64,000 bases of DNA from Bathymodiolus brooksi. Its lineage: Eukaryota > Mollusca > Bivalvia > Mytilida > Modiolidae. The stretch spans positions 25,234,640 to 25,298,639 of the forward strand of contig OY804590.1 of NCBI GenBank assembly GCA_963680875.1, in the 5' to 3' direction. Position 1 is the stretch's first letter. Every line of letters begins with the position of its first letter. Made by a program: the position numbers and the translations under genes. Shown here in pieces: positions 21,196-32,705 of this stretch. A model generated the notes under the pieces. That model made no database searches, was not told the origin of the DNA, and saw nothing but the letters and a program-made list of their open reading frames with translations.

Positions 21196-22985
21196 ATTTT
21201 AGAACGTTGCTCTGGGGGAACAAAATCGGGCGACTTTTGGAAAACTATTAAGCCATTCTTTTCGAAAAAGGGGTTCAGTGGAAAACACAAAAATGTGCTT
21301 AATGAATCTGACAAGATTGTAAATGATCAAAAAGAAGTAGCCAATCACTTTAATATTTGTTTCTCTACTGTAGCTGAGAATATAGGAAAAGATACTATTT
21401 ACGACCCTTCTGATCATCCAAGTTTAGTAGAAAAAAAGAAACAAAATGATTGCACAAGCAAATTTGTTTTTGAAAAGGTAACAACAGATAAATTTGAAAA
21501 GATTATAAATAATATCAACATCAAAAAAGCAACAGGTGCTGATGGTATACCTGCCAAAATAATAAAATGTAGTAAATCTATTATTGCACCTCAGATTACA
21601 AGTATTTTACATATGTCAATAGATCAGAGTGTTTTTCCGGATAAATTAAAGAAAGCACAAGTAACACCTTTATATAAAAAGAATGATCCACTTTTGAAGA
21701 CTAACTACAGACCCTTAAGTGTACTATGTATTTTTTCAAAGATTTTTGAAAAAATTGTAGAACAGCAATTGTCTGATTTCTTTGAAAATATTTGTAATCC
21801 TTATTTATGTGCTTTTAGAAGAGGTCCTGGATGTCAGACAACCCTGCTTAGGTTATTATAGGACTGGCGGAATGCCCTTGACAAAAATCAGTATGTTGTC
21901 GCAGTCCTAACGGTTCTTTCCAAAGCATTTGATTGCCTACTCCAAGATATTTTATTTGATAAACTTTCGGCCTATGATATGTCCACTGATTCTGTATCCC
22001 TTCTTGATTCCTACTTATCAAATAGGAAACAACCAATTAAAATTAATAGTATTCTGTGCAGTTGGTCTGACATCCAAAAAGGTGTACCCCATGTGTCAAT
22101 CTTGGGCCCTCTACTTTTTAATGTCTTTATTAATGATATTTTTTATTTTGTTAAAAAGGGTACTTTATATAATTATGCGGATGACAATACTTTGTCTTAT
22201 GGTCATCCTGATTTTAATGTACTTACCTCAGTTTTAGAATCAGAGTCAAATGTTCTTATTAATTGGCTTAAAGTAAACAAAATGCAGGCTAATCCAGATA
22301 AATTTAAGGTACTTGCGGTTGGGAAGAAGACTTTTGACAAAAACATGAAGATTTGTATACAGAATTCTACACTTTCATGTGAAGAAACAGTAAAACTTTT
22401 AGGAATTGAAATAGATTATCAATTAAATTTTGACATTCATATCAGTTCAATCTGTAGGAAGGCATCACAGCAACTGAATATACTTAAACGTTTGGGCCGA
22501 TATTTAGACAGAGGAAGCAAATTAACTATATTCCACACTTTCATTCTCAGCAACTTTAACTTCTGCCCTTTGGCTTGCCATTTTTGTACCGATAAAAATT
22601 CTAAAATAAATAGAGAAAGTGCAGGAAAGAGCACTTCGCTTTGTATGCGATGACTACACCAGTTCATGTATCAAACTTCTTACAGATCAGACGTATTAGG
22701 ACAATGGCCTTGGAGACATATAAAATCGTTAACAAATTAGCTGCTGTATGCCTTCATGATTTAGTTAATGTGAAGAATTCTAAATATGCTTTCAGGTATT
22801 CGAACATATTAGATGTACTTCAAGTTAGAACTACAAGGTATGGCAAAAAATCATTCATGTTTGTAGCTGCAACTCTGTGGAACGACCTTCCGAACCATTT
22901 CAGAACTGAAAACAGTTTCAACCACTTTAAAAATTTGATTCTGTCCTGGAATGGCTCAGTATGTCGTTGTTCTGCATGCAGATAA
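21196..22985 (+). pseudogene. LINE copy 1: reverse transcriptase with lost catalytic Asp
   Basis: Continues the endonuclease frame. RT motifs: 'KKATGADGIPAKIIKC', 'VTPLYKKNDPLLKTNYRPLS', 'FRRGPGCQTT', motif A 'VLTVLSKAFD', 'GVPHVSILGPLLFNVFINDI', motif C 'YADDNTLSY', 'ANPDKFKVL' and 'KLLGIEID'. The codon at 21913-21915 gives Val where CR1 RTs have the metal-binding Asp of DLSKAFD. Further lesions: TAG 21859-21861, a frameshift in an A-run near 22605-22612, and a 23-base deletion at 22681 relative to the other copies. The C-terminal 'WNGSVCRCSACR' is a typical Cys-rich CR1-like end, with stop 22983-22985. Confidence 0.88.
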
Positions 22986-23502
22986 CATATTCAGCTTTCT
23001 GTTTTATTTCTAGTGCTGCTTTTTCCAAGTTTTAATGCTGCTTAGTTATTTTATGTTTGCTTGATATTGCTTCAGCATGTTTAGTATGTCCTTTATTTTT
23101 GTGCTTTTTATGTTGCATTTGCTAACTGTATGTGCTTTATATGTGTGTTTATGCGATTATGTTAATATTTGTATGTATCTTGTGCTACTATGTATATTCG
23201 GTAATAAGCTCCTGAGAGCTTGTGTTTATTGTTATACAACAACCGAATTCAAATAAAGTGTTCTTATTCTTATCTTATCTTATCTTATAAAATGCAAAAA
23301 TAACATGCATAAAGCTGAAGAGCTAAAGCTGAACACATTTTTTTTAAATCTTTGAAATATTTTTTTTTTATTAAAAAGTCATCAACCTTAACCAAGTTTC
23401 CACACAAATCCCCAGAACAACAAAATAAACATCCCCTAAGATTTCATATGGGGCTGGGTGAGTGATTATTGTTAAACACCAAATGAGCAGTTTGTTAGCT
23501 AC

Positions 23503-23726
23503 ATCATGGGGAGAACAAGATGCATTTGTTATCAAGGGGAGAACAAGATACATTTTTTATCATGGGGAGAACAAGATACATTTGTTATCATGGGGAGAAC
23601 AAGATACATTTGCTATCATGGGGAGAACAAGATACAGTTGCTATCATGGGGAGAACAAGATACATTTGTTATCGTGGGGAGAACAAGATACATTTATTAT
23701 CATGGGGAGAACAAGATGCATTTGAT
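23503..23726 (+). repeat. 28-base minisatellite, eight repeats (unit 1)
   Basis: Eight copies of a 28-base repeat built on 'atcatggggagaacaagat' plus 'acatttgyt'; a few positions vary. Because 28 is not a multiple of three and the unit has no stop in any frame, all three forward frames are open, giving spurious periodic peptides. Confidence 0.95.
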
Positions 23727-24000
23727 GAGATGATAATGATGTCTGCTTTGTTCTTGACCAACACTCTGAGTTGGATTTTAATAGTGCTAGCTCAGTGAAA
23801 CAAGAGTCTGTCGTAAAATGTCGTTTCACTCAGACACATTATTCTTCTTCAGAGCAAACAAGTCTTTACCTTTACTCCTTAGTGCTGCTTAGCAGAGAAG
23901 CAATAAATACCAATGTTATAGTCTTTGGTTTGACCTGACCGGGACTCGAACCCAGATCTACCAGATCTACAACATAGAGAACCATTACACCCCCTGTGGT
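23727..24000 (-). mobile_element. tRNA-derived SINE in minus orientation (unit 1)
   Basis: On the minus strand from 24000: A box 'ggtgtaatggttctcta' and B box 'ctgggttcgagtcccgg' (about 23937-23953), then 'ctataacattggtattta', 'taaagacttgtttgctc', 'ataatgtgtctgagtg' and 'gagctagcactatt'. It is of the same family as 11515-11785 and 52855-53105. The intact B box could support Pol III transcription; the head is not a functional tRNA. Confidence 0.75.
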
Positions 24001-24625
24001 TAAATTTTATATTGGTGAGCTAAGCACAAGTGAAAACTAACATATATATTAACATTTTTATTTTTTATTTTACTTAATTATCAAAAATAAATATGTCAAA
24101 ATATATTGTAACATAGTCATAAATTTTACAATAAACAACCATTAACAATAGGGTAGTATTATGCACAATACCCTCACCTCAAATTGACTAGTCAAGGATA
24201 AAATTATATCTCAGAAAATTATTGCTTATATAAACTGACTGATGGAGAAAATGATATGTATTTTAAACAAATATTCTACATACCTCAAAAACATGTCTGA
24301 ATGAAAAAAAAAGATATCAATAAAAAAAACTTCCACATACCCTCAATTGACTGATAGACAAAATTATATTTATAAAAGGTTTGGCTCAACCCAATTGACT
24401 AGTAATGGATAACATTTTATCCAAAAAAAGTCTCACTTATCCAAACTGACTGGTGGATCAAATGGTATTTATAAAAACATACCCCTGAAGAAAAAAAAAG
24501 ATATTTATAAAAAGTTTGTTCACCCAAATTGACTGATTTGTAAAATGATATACATTAAAAATCCAGATCGATATTTGATCTTTTTAAGTTCAGTCAATAA
24601 TAATTAATAATTGTTTTAAAAGGAC

Positions 24626-24820
24626 AGGTGCCACTAGTGGAACAGGAATTTCTTAACATTCTGGAGCACCTGAGTTCTCCGTTTTTTAGCAGGGTTCATG
24701 CTGTCAATCTTTAGTTTTCTGTGTAGTGTTTAGCAGATCATTGTTTGTCTTTTTTCATTTGGCTATTACATTGTGCTTCCTTCAAATTACAACTTCTGAT
24801 TATCCCAATGGTATCGTCAA
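24626..24820 (+). repeat. PLE-tail-like bivalve repeat spanning units 1 and 2
   Basis: 'aggtgccactagtggaacag', 'ctggagcacctgagttct', 'caatctttagttttctg' and 'gatcattgtttgtc' follow the pattern given at 12020. Equivalents start near 30407, 36183, 41960 and 47737. Confidence 0.55.
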
Positions 24821-24869
24821 ACTGTTTTTTTTACATATTCAACAATACTTGTGTATAATGAATTGGTAA

Positions 24870-25176
24870 TCCCAGCTATGGGTTAAATAGTTCCACTGTT
24901 TTGTGGATGGAGAGGGAAACTCCATTATCAAACCTCCGCTGCCGTGCGGCATACCCATTTATGGGAAAGGCTTCGGGAGAAAACCTGAGGATAAATCCAG
25001 TTTGGGACCTGTAAAGTCCCTCCAGTGCTTCCAGGAAAGGTCTTATACCAGAAGCTAATGGAGAGGTAACCTAACAGAAACCTTCAGTGCTGAAGTCGGA
25101 GGTGCTGGACCGTAATTGGCACACTCTAACAGACCACAACACTACGCATTTACAGCCATTATGACACATGACACAC
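24870..25176. mobile_element. TSD-flanked insertion (unit 2)
   Basis: Flanked by 'atgaattggtaa' at 24858-24869 and 25177-25188. One base shorter than in unit 1. Confidence 0.6.
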
Positions 25177-25324
25177 ATGAATTGGTAAGACTTGTATTTC
25201 TATATCCCTTCATTACAATCAAAGCTTACAAAATGCAACTAGAAATTACTTTGAACACAATAAAGCTATAACAAACTCACAACCATGACATGAAATATGA
25301 TTACCATTGAAAAAGATTGTAAAG

Positions 25325-26948
25325 ATGGCGACGGGACTAGACGGGCGTTTGTTTACTCTAACAACAACTTTAATTGTAGCTCGCATCCTTGCATTTCCAA
25401 CGCAATTAGATCTCCCAGACAACGAATACATGATAGAAGATCTCGGATTATACTCGGGAACGAAACCAAAACCATCTTGCTATGACTTTTCACTAGATTT
25501 ATTATACCCGAGGATCGTCTCAGAAAAGATCCGATATTATACAAATAGACGTTACTACAAATACTTATCAAACCAAAATACAACAACATATATATCAATA
25601 ATTAGAATTCTTTTGCTATCACGAGACATTTCAACTAATCCTGGTCCAGTAAAATATCATAGTGGGAAATGTTCCAAACCAGTAAAACGAAATCAACGTG
25701 GAATTTATTGTGAAGACTGTACATATTGGTATCACATTAAAGGTATTGACCTACCGATAGACGAATACCAACGCTTATCAACATCATCTGAAAGTTGGTA
25801 CTGTGCAAACTGTATTTTGCCTATTTTTAGCAACTCCTTTTTTAATATTGAAGATGTAGAGGCTAAATCAAACGCACCCTCTGTTACTTCCGGTGGAAAT
25901 GTAAACAAACACACATTTAAAGACCTTAGAGATGTCCAGAGATCTTATCCCAAACAATTCATGGCAGCACACCTGAACATCAATAGCCTTCGGTACAAAT
26001 TTGACGAAATAAAAGAGGTACTAAATGACAACATTGTAGATTTATTAATTGTTTCTGAAACGAAACTAGATAAATCTTTTAATGACAATCTGTTCAGTGT
26101 AGATGGGTACAAAGTGCAACATAGGGACAGGAACCAGTACGACGGGGGCCTACTTACCTTTATCAGATCTGACTTTCCATCCAGCAGAAAAACATCTTTA
26201 GAGAGTGAAGCAATTGCAACTCTGTGTCATGAAGTATATTTAAGTGACAGAAAGTGGTTGATTGCTGGGGCATATAAACCCCCTTCTATGTCAAACAATG
26301 AATTTACTGAACATTTCTCCAGATTTGCTGATTGATCTTTAATACATTATGAACATATGTTATTATTTGGTGACCTGAATTTTGACATGCTCCATTCAGA
26401 TAAAAGTGCTACCTTGAATGATTTCTGTGATATTTTCAATCTATCACAACTTGTTAATGGTCCAACCTGTTTCAAAAAGGGCTGTATCCCATCACTAGTA
26501 GATGTAATAATGACAAACAAGAAATAATTATGTTTTAAGTCACAAAATGTGTCAGTGACTGCCATAACATTATAAGTACTGTTATCAAAGGTGAAGTTCT
26601 TCACGAACCAAAACAGCTCAGGTATTATAGAAGTTACAAGACTTTTGATATTGAAAATTTTCAATGATGACATAGAACAAATTAAGTTCAATCAAACATG
26701 TCATGAAGTAGATTCTGTTTATAATGAATATGAAAAAGATTTTATCAATGTGCTATACAAGCATGCTCCAATTAAATATAGATATCAAAGAAAAAAAACT
26801 ATTACCATGTATGAATCAGGAGCTCAGAAGAGCTGTATACAGAAAACAAATGCTATATTCTCAATTTACAAAATGTCAGGGTAACAAAAATTGGGAAAAA
26901 TTCAGAAAGCAAATAAATTGTGTAACCAAATTGGAAAAAAAACAATGA
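25325..26948 (+). pseudogene. LINE copy 2: 2A-like/PHD/endonuclease region
   Basis: Open from ATG 25325 to TGA 26333-26335 (same stop as copy 1). The 2A-like motif reads 'RDISTNPGP', so the Gly before Asp is Arg. The PHD finger has lost two zinc ligands: CGKC is SGKC, and the Cys after the His is Gly. The endonuclease second half has TAA 26525-26527, a 10-base deletion relative to copy 1 near 26549, and an extra base near 26660. Confidence 0.83.
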
Positions 26949-28769
26949 AAGCATACATTTTAGAACGTTGCTCTGGGGGAACAAAATCGGGCGACTTTTG
27001 GAAAACTATTAAGCCATTCTTTTCGAAAAAGGGGTTCAGTGGAGAACACAAAATTGTGCTTAATGAATCTGACAAGATTATAAATGATCTAAAAGAAGTA
27101 GCCAATCACTTTAATATTTTTTTCTCTACTGTAGCTGAGAATATAGGAAAAGATACTGTTTACGACCCTTCTGATCATCCAAGTTTAGTAGAAATAAAGA
27201 AACAAAATGATTGCACAAACAAATTTGTTTTTGAAAAGGTTTCAACAGATAAAGTTGAAAAGATTATAAATAATATCAACATCAAAAAAGCAACAGGTGC
27301 TGATGGTATACCTGCAAAAATAATAAAATGTAGTAAATCTATTATTGCACCTCAGATTACAAGTATTTAAAATATGTCAATAGATCAGAGTGTTTTTCCG
27401 GATAAATTAAAGAAAGTACAAGTAACACCTTTATATAAAAAGAATGATCCACTTTTGAAGACTAACTACAGACCCTTAAGTGTACTATGCATTTTTTCAA
27501 AGATTTTTGAGAAAATTTTAGAACAGCAATTGTCTGATTTCTTTGAAAATATTTGTAATCCTTATTTATGTGCTTTTAGAAGAGGTCCTGGATGTCAGAC
27601 AACCCTACTTAGGTTATTATAGGACTGGCGGAATGCCCTTGACAAAAATCAGTATGTTGTCGCAGTCCTAACGGTTCTTTCCAAAGCATTTGATTGCCTA
27701 CTCCAAGATATTTTATTTGATAAACTTTCGGCCTATGATATGTCCACTGATTCTGTATCCCTTCTTGATTCCTACTTATCAAATAGGAAACAACCAATTA
27801 AAATTAATAGTATTCTGTGCAGTTGGTCTGACATCCAAAAAGGTGTACCCCATATGTCAATCTTGGTCCCTCTACTTTTTAATGTCTTTATTAATGATAT
27901 TTTTTATTTTGTTGAAAAGAGTACTTTATATAATTATGCGGATGACAATACTTTGTCTTATGGTCATCCTGATTTTAATGTACTTACCTCAGTTTTAGAA
28001 TCAGAGTCAAATGTTCTTATTAATTGGCTTAAAGTAAACAAAATGCAGGCTAATCCAGATAAATTTCAGGTACTTGCGGTTGGGAAGAAGACTTTTGACA
28101 AAAACATGAAGATTTGTATACAGAATTCTACACTTTCATGTGAAGAAACAGTAAAACTTTTAGGAATTGAAATAGATTATCAATTAAATTTTGACATTCA
28201 TATCAGTTCAATCTGTAGGAAGGCATCACAGCAACTGAATATACTTAAGCGTTTGGGCCGATATTTAGACAGAGGAAGCAAATTAACTATATTCCACACT
28301 TTCATTCTCAGCAACTTTAACTTCTGCCCTTTGGCTTGCCATTTTTGTACCGATAAAAATTCCAAAAAAAATAGAGAAAGTGCAGGAAAGAGCACTTCGC
28401 TTTGTATGCGATGACTACATCAGTTCATGTATCAAACTTCTTGAAAAAGCTCTAGTGCCCTCCTTACAGATCAGACGTATTAGGACAATGGCCTTGGAGA
28501 CATATAAAATCGTTAACAAATTAGCTGCTGTATGCATTCATGATTTAGTTAATGTGAAGAATTCTAAATATGCTTTCAGGTATTCGAACATATTAGATGT
28601 ACTTCAAGTTAGAACTACAAGGTATGGCAAAAAATCATTCATGTTTGTAGCTGCAATTCTGTGGAACGACCTTCCGAACCATTTCAGAACTGAAAACAGT
28701 TTCAACCACTTTAAAAATTTGATTCTGTCCTGGAATGGCTCAGTATGTCGTTGTTCTGCATGCAGATAA
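26949..28769 (+). pseudogene. LINE copy 2: reverse transcriptase region
   Basis: Lesions: TAA 27368-27370 ('agtatttaaaat', shared by copies 2-5, open in copy 1), TAG 27620-27622 (all copies), motif A Asp-to-Val (all copies), and the A-run frameshift near 28366-28373. The C-terminal frame is open to TAA 28767-28769. Confidence 0.85.
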
Positions 28770-29286
28770 CATATTCAGCTTTCTGTTTTATTTCTAGTGC
28801 TGCTTTTTCCAAGTTTTAATGCTGCTTAGTTATTTTATGTTTGCTTGATATTGCTTCAGCATGTTTAGTATGTCCTTTATTTTTGTGCTTTTTATGTTGC
28901 ATTTGCTAACTGTATGTGCTTTATATGTGTGTTTATGCGATTATGTTAATATTTGTATGTATCTTGTGCTACTATGTATATTCGGTAATAAGCTCCTGAG
29001 AGCTTGTGTTTATTGTTATACAACAACCGAATTCAAATAAAGTGTTCTTATTCTTATCTTATCTTATCTTATAAAATGCAAAAATAACATGCATAAAGCT
29101 GAAGAGCTAAAGCTGAACACATTTTTTTTAAATCTTTGAAATATTTTTTTTTTATTAAAAAGTCATCAACCTTAACCAAGTTTCCACACAAATCCCCAGA
29201 ACAACAAAATAAACATCCCCTAAGATTTCATATGGGGCTGGGTGAGTGATTATTGTTAAACACCAAATGAGCAGTTTGTTAGCTAC

Positions 29287-29510
29287 ATCATGGGGAGAAC
29301 AAGATGCATTTGTTATCAAGGGGAGAACAAGATACATTTTTTATCATGGGGAGAACAAGATACATTTGTTATCATGGGGAGAACAAGATACATTTGCTAT
29401 CATGGGGAGAACAAGATACAGTTGCTATCATGGGGAGAACAAGATACATTTGTTATCGTGGGGAGAACAAGATACATTTATTATCATGGGGAGAACAAGA
29501 TGCATTTGAT
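29287..29510 (+). repeat. 28-base minisatellite (unit 2)
   Basis: Eight repeats, matching unit 1 in the same repeat order, including the variant 'acagttgct' in the fifth repeat. Confidence 0.95.
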
Positions 29511-29784
29511 GAGATGATAATGATGTCTGCTTTGTTCTTGACCAACACTCTGGGTTGGATTTTAATAGTGCTAGCTCAGTGAAACAAGAGTCTGTCGTAA
29601 AATGTCGTTTCACTCAGACACATTATTCTTCTTCAGAGCAAACAAGTCTTTACCTTTACTCCTTAGTGCTGCTTAGCAGAGAAGCAATAAATACCAATGT
29701 TATAGTCTTTGGTTTGACCTGACCGGGACTCGAACCCAGATCTACCAGATCTACAACATAGAGAGCCATTACACCCCCTGTGGT
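29511..29784 (-). mobile_element. tRNA-derived SINE (unit 2)
   Basis: Copy of the unit 1 SINE with isolated substitutions; B box intact. Confidence 0.75.
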
Positions 29785-30652
29785 TAGATTTTATATTGGT
29801 GAGCTAAACACAAGTGAAAACTAACATATATATTAACATTTTTATTTTTTATTTTACTTAATTATCAAAAATAAATATGTCAAAATATATTGTAGCATAG
29901 TCATAAATTTTACAATAAACAACCATTAACAATAGGGTAGTATTATGCACAATACCCTCACCTCAAATTGACTAGTCAAGGATAAAATTATATCTCAGAA
30001 AATTATTGCTTATATAAACTGACTGATGGAGAAAATGATATGTATTTTAAACAAATATTCTACATACCTCAAAAACATGTCTGAATGAAAAAAAAAGATA
30101 TCAATAAAAAAACTTCCACATACCCTCAATTGACTGATAGACAAAATTATATTTATAAAAGGTTTGGCTCAACCCAATTGACTAGTAATGGATAACATTT
30201 TATCCAAAAAAAGTCTCACTTATCCAAACTGACTGGTGGATCAAATGGTATTTATAAAAACATACCCCTGAAGAAAAAAAAATATATTTATAAAAAGTTT
30301 GTTCACCCAAATTGACTGATTTGTAAAATGATATACATTAAAAATCCAGATCGATATTTGATCTTTTTAAGTTCAGTCAATAATAATTAATAATTGTTTT
30401 AAAAGGACAGGTGCCACTAGTGGAACAGGAATTTCTTAACATTCTGGAGCACCTGAGTTCTCCGTTTTTTAGCAGGGTTCATGCTGTCAATCTTTAGTTT
30501 TCTGTGTAGTGTTTAGCAGATCATTGTTTGTCTTTTTTCATTTGGCTATTACATTGTGCTTCCTTCAAATTACAACTTCTGATTATCCCAATGGTATCGT
30601 CAAACTGTTTTTTTTACATATTCAACAATACTTGTGTATAATGAATTGGTAA

Positions 30653-30960
30653 TCCCAGCTATGGGTTAAATAGTTCCACTGTTTTGTGGATGGAGAGGGA
30701 AACTCCATTATCAAACCTCCGCTGCCGTGCGGCATACCCATTTATGGGAAAGGCTTCGGGAGAAAATCTGAGGATAAATCAAGTTTGGGACCTGTAAAGT
30801 CCCTCCAGTGCTTCCAGGAAAGGTCTTATACCAGAAGCTAATGGAGAGGTAACCCTAACAGAAACCTTCAGTGCTGAAGTCGGAGGTGCTGGACCGTAAT
30901 TGGCACACTCTAACAGACCACAACACTACGCATTTACAGCCATTATGACACATGACACAC
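30653..30960. mobile_element. TSD-flanked insertion (unit 3)
   Basis: Flanked by 'atgaattggtaa' at 30641-30652 and 30961-30972. Confidence 0.6.
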
Positions 30961-31107
30961 ATGAATTGGTAAGACTTGTATTTCTATATCCCTTCATTAC
31001 AATCAAAGCTTACAAATGCAACTAGAAATTACTTTGAACACAATAAAGCTATAACAAACTCACAACCATGACATGAAATATGATTACCATTGAAAAAGAT
31101 TGTAAAG

Positions 31108-32705
31108 ATGGCGACGGGACTAGACGGGCGTTTGTTTACTCTAACAACAACTTTAATTGTAGCTCGCATCCTTGCATTTCCAACGCAATTAGATCTCCCA
31201 GACAACGAATACATGATAGAAGATCTCGGATTATACTCGGGAACGAAACCAAAACCATCTTGCTATGACTTTTCACTAGATTTATTATACCCGAGGATCG
31301 TCTCAGAAAAGATCCGATATTATACAAATAGAGGTTACTACAAATACTTATCAAACCAAAATACAACAACATATATATCAATAATTAGAATTATTTTGCT
31401 ATCACGAGACATTTCAACTAATCCTGGTCCAGTAAAATATCATAGTGGGAAATGTTCCAAACCAGTAAAACGAAATCAACGTCGAATTTATTGTGAAAAC
31501 TGTACATATTGGTATCACATTAAAGGTATTGACCTACCGATAGACGAATACCAACGCTTATCAACATCATCTGAAAGTTGGTACTGTGCAAACTGTATTT
31601 TGCCTATTTTTAGCAACTCCTTTTTAATATTGAAAATGTAGAGGCTAAATCAAACGCACCCTCTGTTACTTCCGGTGGAAATGTAAGCAAACACACATTT
31701 AAAGACCTTAGAGATGTCCAGAGATCTTATCCCAAACAATTCATGGCAGCACACCTGAACATCAATAGCCTTCGGTACAAATTTGACGAAATAAAAGAGG
31801 TACTAACTGACAACATTGTAGATTTATTAATTATTTCTGAAACGAAACTTGATCAATCTTTTAATGACAATCTGTTCAGTGTAGATGGGTACAAAGTGCA
31901 ACATAGGGACAGGAACCAGTACCGCGGGGGCCTACTTACCTTTATCAGATCTGACTTTCCATCCAGCACAAAAAAATCTTTAGAGAGTGAAACAATTGAA
32001 ACTCTGTGTCATGAAGTATATTCAAGTGGCAGAAAGTGGTTGATTGCTGGGGCATATAAACCCCCTTCTATGTCAAACTATTAATTTACTGAATATTTCT
32101 CCAGATTTGCTGATTGATCTTTAATACATTATGAACATATGTTATTATTTGGTGACCTGAATTTTGACATGCTCAATTCAGATAAAAGTGCTACCTTGAA
32201 TGATTTCTGTGATATTTTCAATCTATCACCACTTGTTAATGGTCCAACCTGTTTCAAAAAGGGCTGTATCCTATCACTAGTAGATGTAATAATGACAAAC
32301 AAGAAATAATTATGTTTTAAGTCACAAAATGTGTCAGTGACTGCCATAACATTATAAGTACTGTTATCAAAGGTGAAGTTCTTCACGAACCAAAACAGCT
32401 CAGGTATTATAGAAGTTACAAGATTTTTGATATTGAAAATTTCAATGATGATATAGAACAAATTAAGTTCAATCAAACATGTCATGAAGTAGATTTTGTT
32501 TATAATGAATATGAAAAAGATTTTATCAATGTGCTATACAAGCATGCTCCAATTAAATATAGATATCAAAGAAAAAAAACTATTACCATGTATGAATCAG
32601 GAGCTCAGAAGAGCTGTATACAGAAAACAAATACTATATTCTCAATTTACAAAATGTCAGGGTAACAAAAATTGGGAAAATTCAGAAAGCAAAGAAATTT
32701 TGTAA
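31108..32705 (+). pseudogene. LINE copy 3: 2A-like/PHD/endonuclease region
   Basis: ATG 31108. One T is missing in the run near 31620-31625, so the frame stops at 31639-31641. The endonuclease resumes around 31743 ('AAHLNINSLRYKFDEIK') and stops at TAA 32082-32084, where copy 1 codes Glu. PHD and 2A-like changes are as in copy 2, and CEDC is CENC. Confidence 0.82.

Larger units (their letters stand above)
19541..23287 (+). mobile_element. CR1-like LINE, copy 1
   Basis: Ends were set by comparison with unit 6, which joins the flanks directly at 48428/48429. The 5' end lies about 14 bases before an ATG. The 3' end is a short (TCTTA)n array preceded by AATAAA (23252-23257), as in CR1/L2-type LINEs with microsatellite tails. 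It codes a 2A-like/PHD/endonuclease region followed by RT. No separate ORF1 is present. Target duplication is at best a few bases. Confidence 0.88.
18961..24731 (+). repeat. Tandem unit 1
   Basis: Map: 19099-19406 TSD-flanked insertion; 19541-23287 LINE; 23503-23726 minisatellite; 23727-24000 SINE (minus); about 24184-24570 AT-rich degenerate repeats, in which 'ttgact' or 'ctgact' occurs at 24184, 24235, 24346, 24395, 24446 and 24529; 24626-24731 PLE-tail-like repeat continuing into the next unit. The left edge is cut by the Penelope-like element, so the first part of the PLE-tail-like repeat is missing. Confidence 0.9.
25311..29071 (+). mobile_element. CR1-like LINE, copy 2
   Basis: Same ends and domain order as copy 1. 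It keeps the 23 bases near 28443-28465 missing from copy 1. Confidence 0.88.
24732..30514 (+). repeat. Tandem unit 2
   Basis: Map: insertion 24870-25176, LINE 25311-29071, minisatellite 29287-29510, SINE 29511-29784 (minus), AT-rich degenerate repeats about 29968-30345, PLE-tail-like from 30407. Intermediate between unit 1 and units 3-5 in shared variants; for example the LINE tail reads 'aaagtgttctta' as in unit 1. Confidence 0.9.

Noticed and set aside
23462..23798. Periodic open frames over the minisatellite that look like repeat proteins
   Set aside because: All three frames are open only because the 28-base repeat has no stops; there is no domain, and the frames begin and end at the repeat edges.
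23937..23953. Possible tRNA gene (intact B box)
   Set aside because: Head lacks a credible cloverleaf, and the sequence is one of many dispersed copies with a shared body, so it is a SINE.
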